Origin: Acidobacteriota bacterium
Lineage (GTDB): Bacteria > Acidobacteriota > Blastocatellia > Pyrinomonadales > Pyrinomonadaceae
Assembly (NCBI GenBank): GCA_013813755.1
Contig: JACCRD010000206.1
Coordinates: 1 to 6,033 of the forward strand
DNA length: 6,033 bases
Direction of reading: 5' to 3'
Shown: positions 5,155 to 6,033 of the stretch, one piece after another
Position numbering within the stretch: position 1 is the first letter of the stretch
How the letters are laid out: every line of letters starts with the position of its first letter
Translations under genes and position numbers: made by a program
The notes under the pieces: generated by a model
Databases searched by the model: none
What the model was told of the DNA's origin: nothing
Seen by the model: only the letters and a program-made list of their open reading frames with translations

Positions 5155-6033
5155 TTAAAATTCAAATCGAACTGCAAATTGTAACTGGCGAGCGGCACCT
5201 GCCGATGTAATTTGTCCAAAGTTTAGAGCGTTGATGTTAGCGAACTGTGTATTGTTAAAGAAGTTTACTGTATTCAACAAATTAAACGCTTCGAATCTCA
5301 GTTGAAGACGAGTACTTTCTGTAAAGTTAATGTTCTTCAAAAGAGCCGCATTCACATTAAAGTTTTTCGGACCGTTAATTAAGGTTCGAGCCACATTTCC
5401 AGTCTGTCCAGGATTTGGGTTGAAGAATACCTGTCCTTCAAACGGAGTCGAACCAAATCCGCTGGAAGCTGTACTGCTAAATCTTCCAGTTGTAGGATTT
5501 TGTGTTTGCAACAGCACGCTTGGATTAATAAAGTAAATATTCCCATTTTGTTCAAAAACCCCTGACAAAGCGCGAATTTCCTCGTTGGTCAGATTACTGT
5601 TTGCAGTTTGTCTTCCCGAACGTGCCGCGCGGTTTAATGTTCCGCGAGTATCCGTAAAGGTAATCGGCGCGCCCGTTCCGTACTGCACCAATCCGGAAAG
5701 TTCAAAACCGCCGAAGATTTTGTCAACTATGCCGCCTTGATTCAAAAACATTCTGCCTTTACCAAATGGCAATTGGTAGATACCGTTGAAGTTAAAGGTG
5801 TGTGTTTGGTCAAAGTCAGCGCGTTGGTTGTCAAGATCCGGGTCCTGGTTTTGAAGGAAAGGCTCGAAAAGTCCTTGGCTCGTACCAATCGTATTAGTCA
5901 AATTTTTCGAGAGAGTATAGTTCGCTTGGAAATATAAACCGTCCGCAAAACGACGGCGAAGTTCAAGTTGCAGCGAGTTGTAATTGTAAGAACCCGCATT
6001 TGTAAAAAGCTCTATCTGACCGATTGTCGGATT
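5155..6033 (-). CDS. Oar-like TonB-dependent outer-membrane receptor, C-terminal part (5' end outside window)
   Basis: The frame is open to the right edge of the window, and 292 residues of the C-terminus are visible. The codon at 5901 is an internal TTG, not the start. The sequence shows alternating aromatic/hydrophobic beta strands with short turns, for example S-L-Q-L-E-L-R-R-R-F-A-D-G-L-Y-F-Q-A-N-Y-T-L-S-K, F-N-F-N-G-I-Y-Q-L-P-F-G-K-G, and G-F-E-L-S-G-L-V-Q-Y-G-T-G-A-P-I-T-F. The last strands R-L-Q-L-R-F-E-A-F-N-L-L-N-T and Q-L-Q-F-A-V-R-F-E-F end in phenylalanine, the signal for insertion by the BAM machinery. This style belongs to the large receptors with an N-terminal carboxypeptidase-regulatory-like domain that are abundant in Acidobacteriota. 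They sit in the outer membrane and import bulky substrates using TonB energy. The substrate cannot be told. A strong terminator follows the stop. Confidence 0.88.
   Translation of the reverse strand, partial: NPTIGQIELFTNAGSYNYNSLQLELRRRFADGLYFQANYTLSKNLTNTIGTSQGLFEPFLQNQDPDLDNQRADFDQTHTFNFNGIYQLPFGKGRMFLNQGGIVDKIFGGFELSGLVQYGTGAPITFTDTRGTLNRAARSGRQTANSNLTNEEIRALSGVFEQNGNIYFINPSVLLQTQNPTTGRFSSTASSGFGSTPFEGQVFFNPNPGQTGNVARTLINGPKNFNVNAALLKNINFTESTRLQLRFEAFNLLNTVNFFNNTQFANINALNFGQITSAGAARQLQFAVRFEF

Noticed and set aside
5330..5937. Short + strand frames opposite the TonB receptor gene.
   Set aside because: They are shadows of the receptor coding strand, without ribosome sites or motifs.
1..6033. 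Search for CRISPR arrays, tRNA, rRNA and riboswitch-like structures.
   Set aside because: No spaced direct repeats, cloverleaf with a T-loop, or conserved rRNA stretch was seen. The only tandem repeat is the 18-bp duplication in the transposase.

Overview
The window looks like an accessory, recombination-prone stretch of a chromosome from an Acidobacteriota-type bacterium (Blastocatellia or a relative is my best guess). The strongest clue is the right-hand gene, the C-terminal part of a large Oar-like TonB-dependent outer-membrane receptor of the kind that is highly multiplied in that phylum. Base composition is moderate, the intergenic DNA is AT-rich, and no rRNA, tRNA or CRISPR is visible. 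The phylum is an inference from protein style, not from a marker gene.

Left part (1-600): the 3' portion of an IS1595/ISXO2-type transposase gene on the + strand, entering from outside the window. It carries an 18-bp in-frame tandem duplication and is followed by a 30-bp perfect palindrome.

Second part (587-1418): a compact minus-strand operon of three small genes. In transcription order they are a ~105-aa protein resembling the C-terminal nuclease domains of polymorphic (Rhs/CDI-type) toxins, a 96-aa zinc-ribbon protein of the CPCC-like kind often found as an immunity partner, and a 60-aa hypothetical protein. Gene 2 starts 9 bases after gene 1 stops, with its ribosome binding site overlapping that stop. 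Gene 3 overlaps gene 2 by 47 bases and has its own near-perfect Shine-Dalgarno. A good sigma70-like promoter (TTGACA, 17-bp spacer, TATATT) precedes the operon. I read it as a stand-alone toxin/immunity-like module between an insertion sequence and a broken gene.

Middle (1441-1829): a 70-aa minus-strand remnant with a signal peptide and the start of a carboxypeptidase-regulatory-like beta domain, probably the N-terminus of a lost TonB receptor. An AT-rich divergent intergenic region follows.

Centre (1830-4511): a complete 893-aa SbcC/Rad50-type SMC ATPase with all ATPase motifs, long coiled-coil arms and an atypical hook (C-X6-C instead of C-X2-C). No sbcD/mre11 gene lies within reach in the window.

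Right part (4530-6033): convergent with sbcC is a 171-aa multi-pass membrane protein that appears short at its C-terminus. A strong intrinsic terminator and the 3' part of the TonB-dependent receptor gene follow, both on the minus strand.
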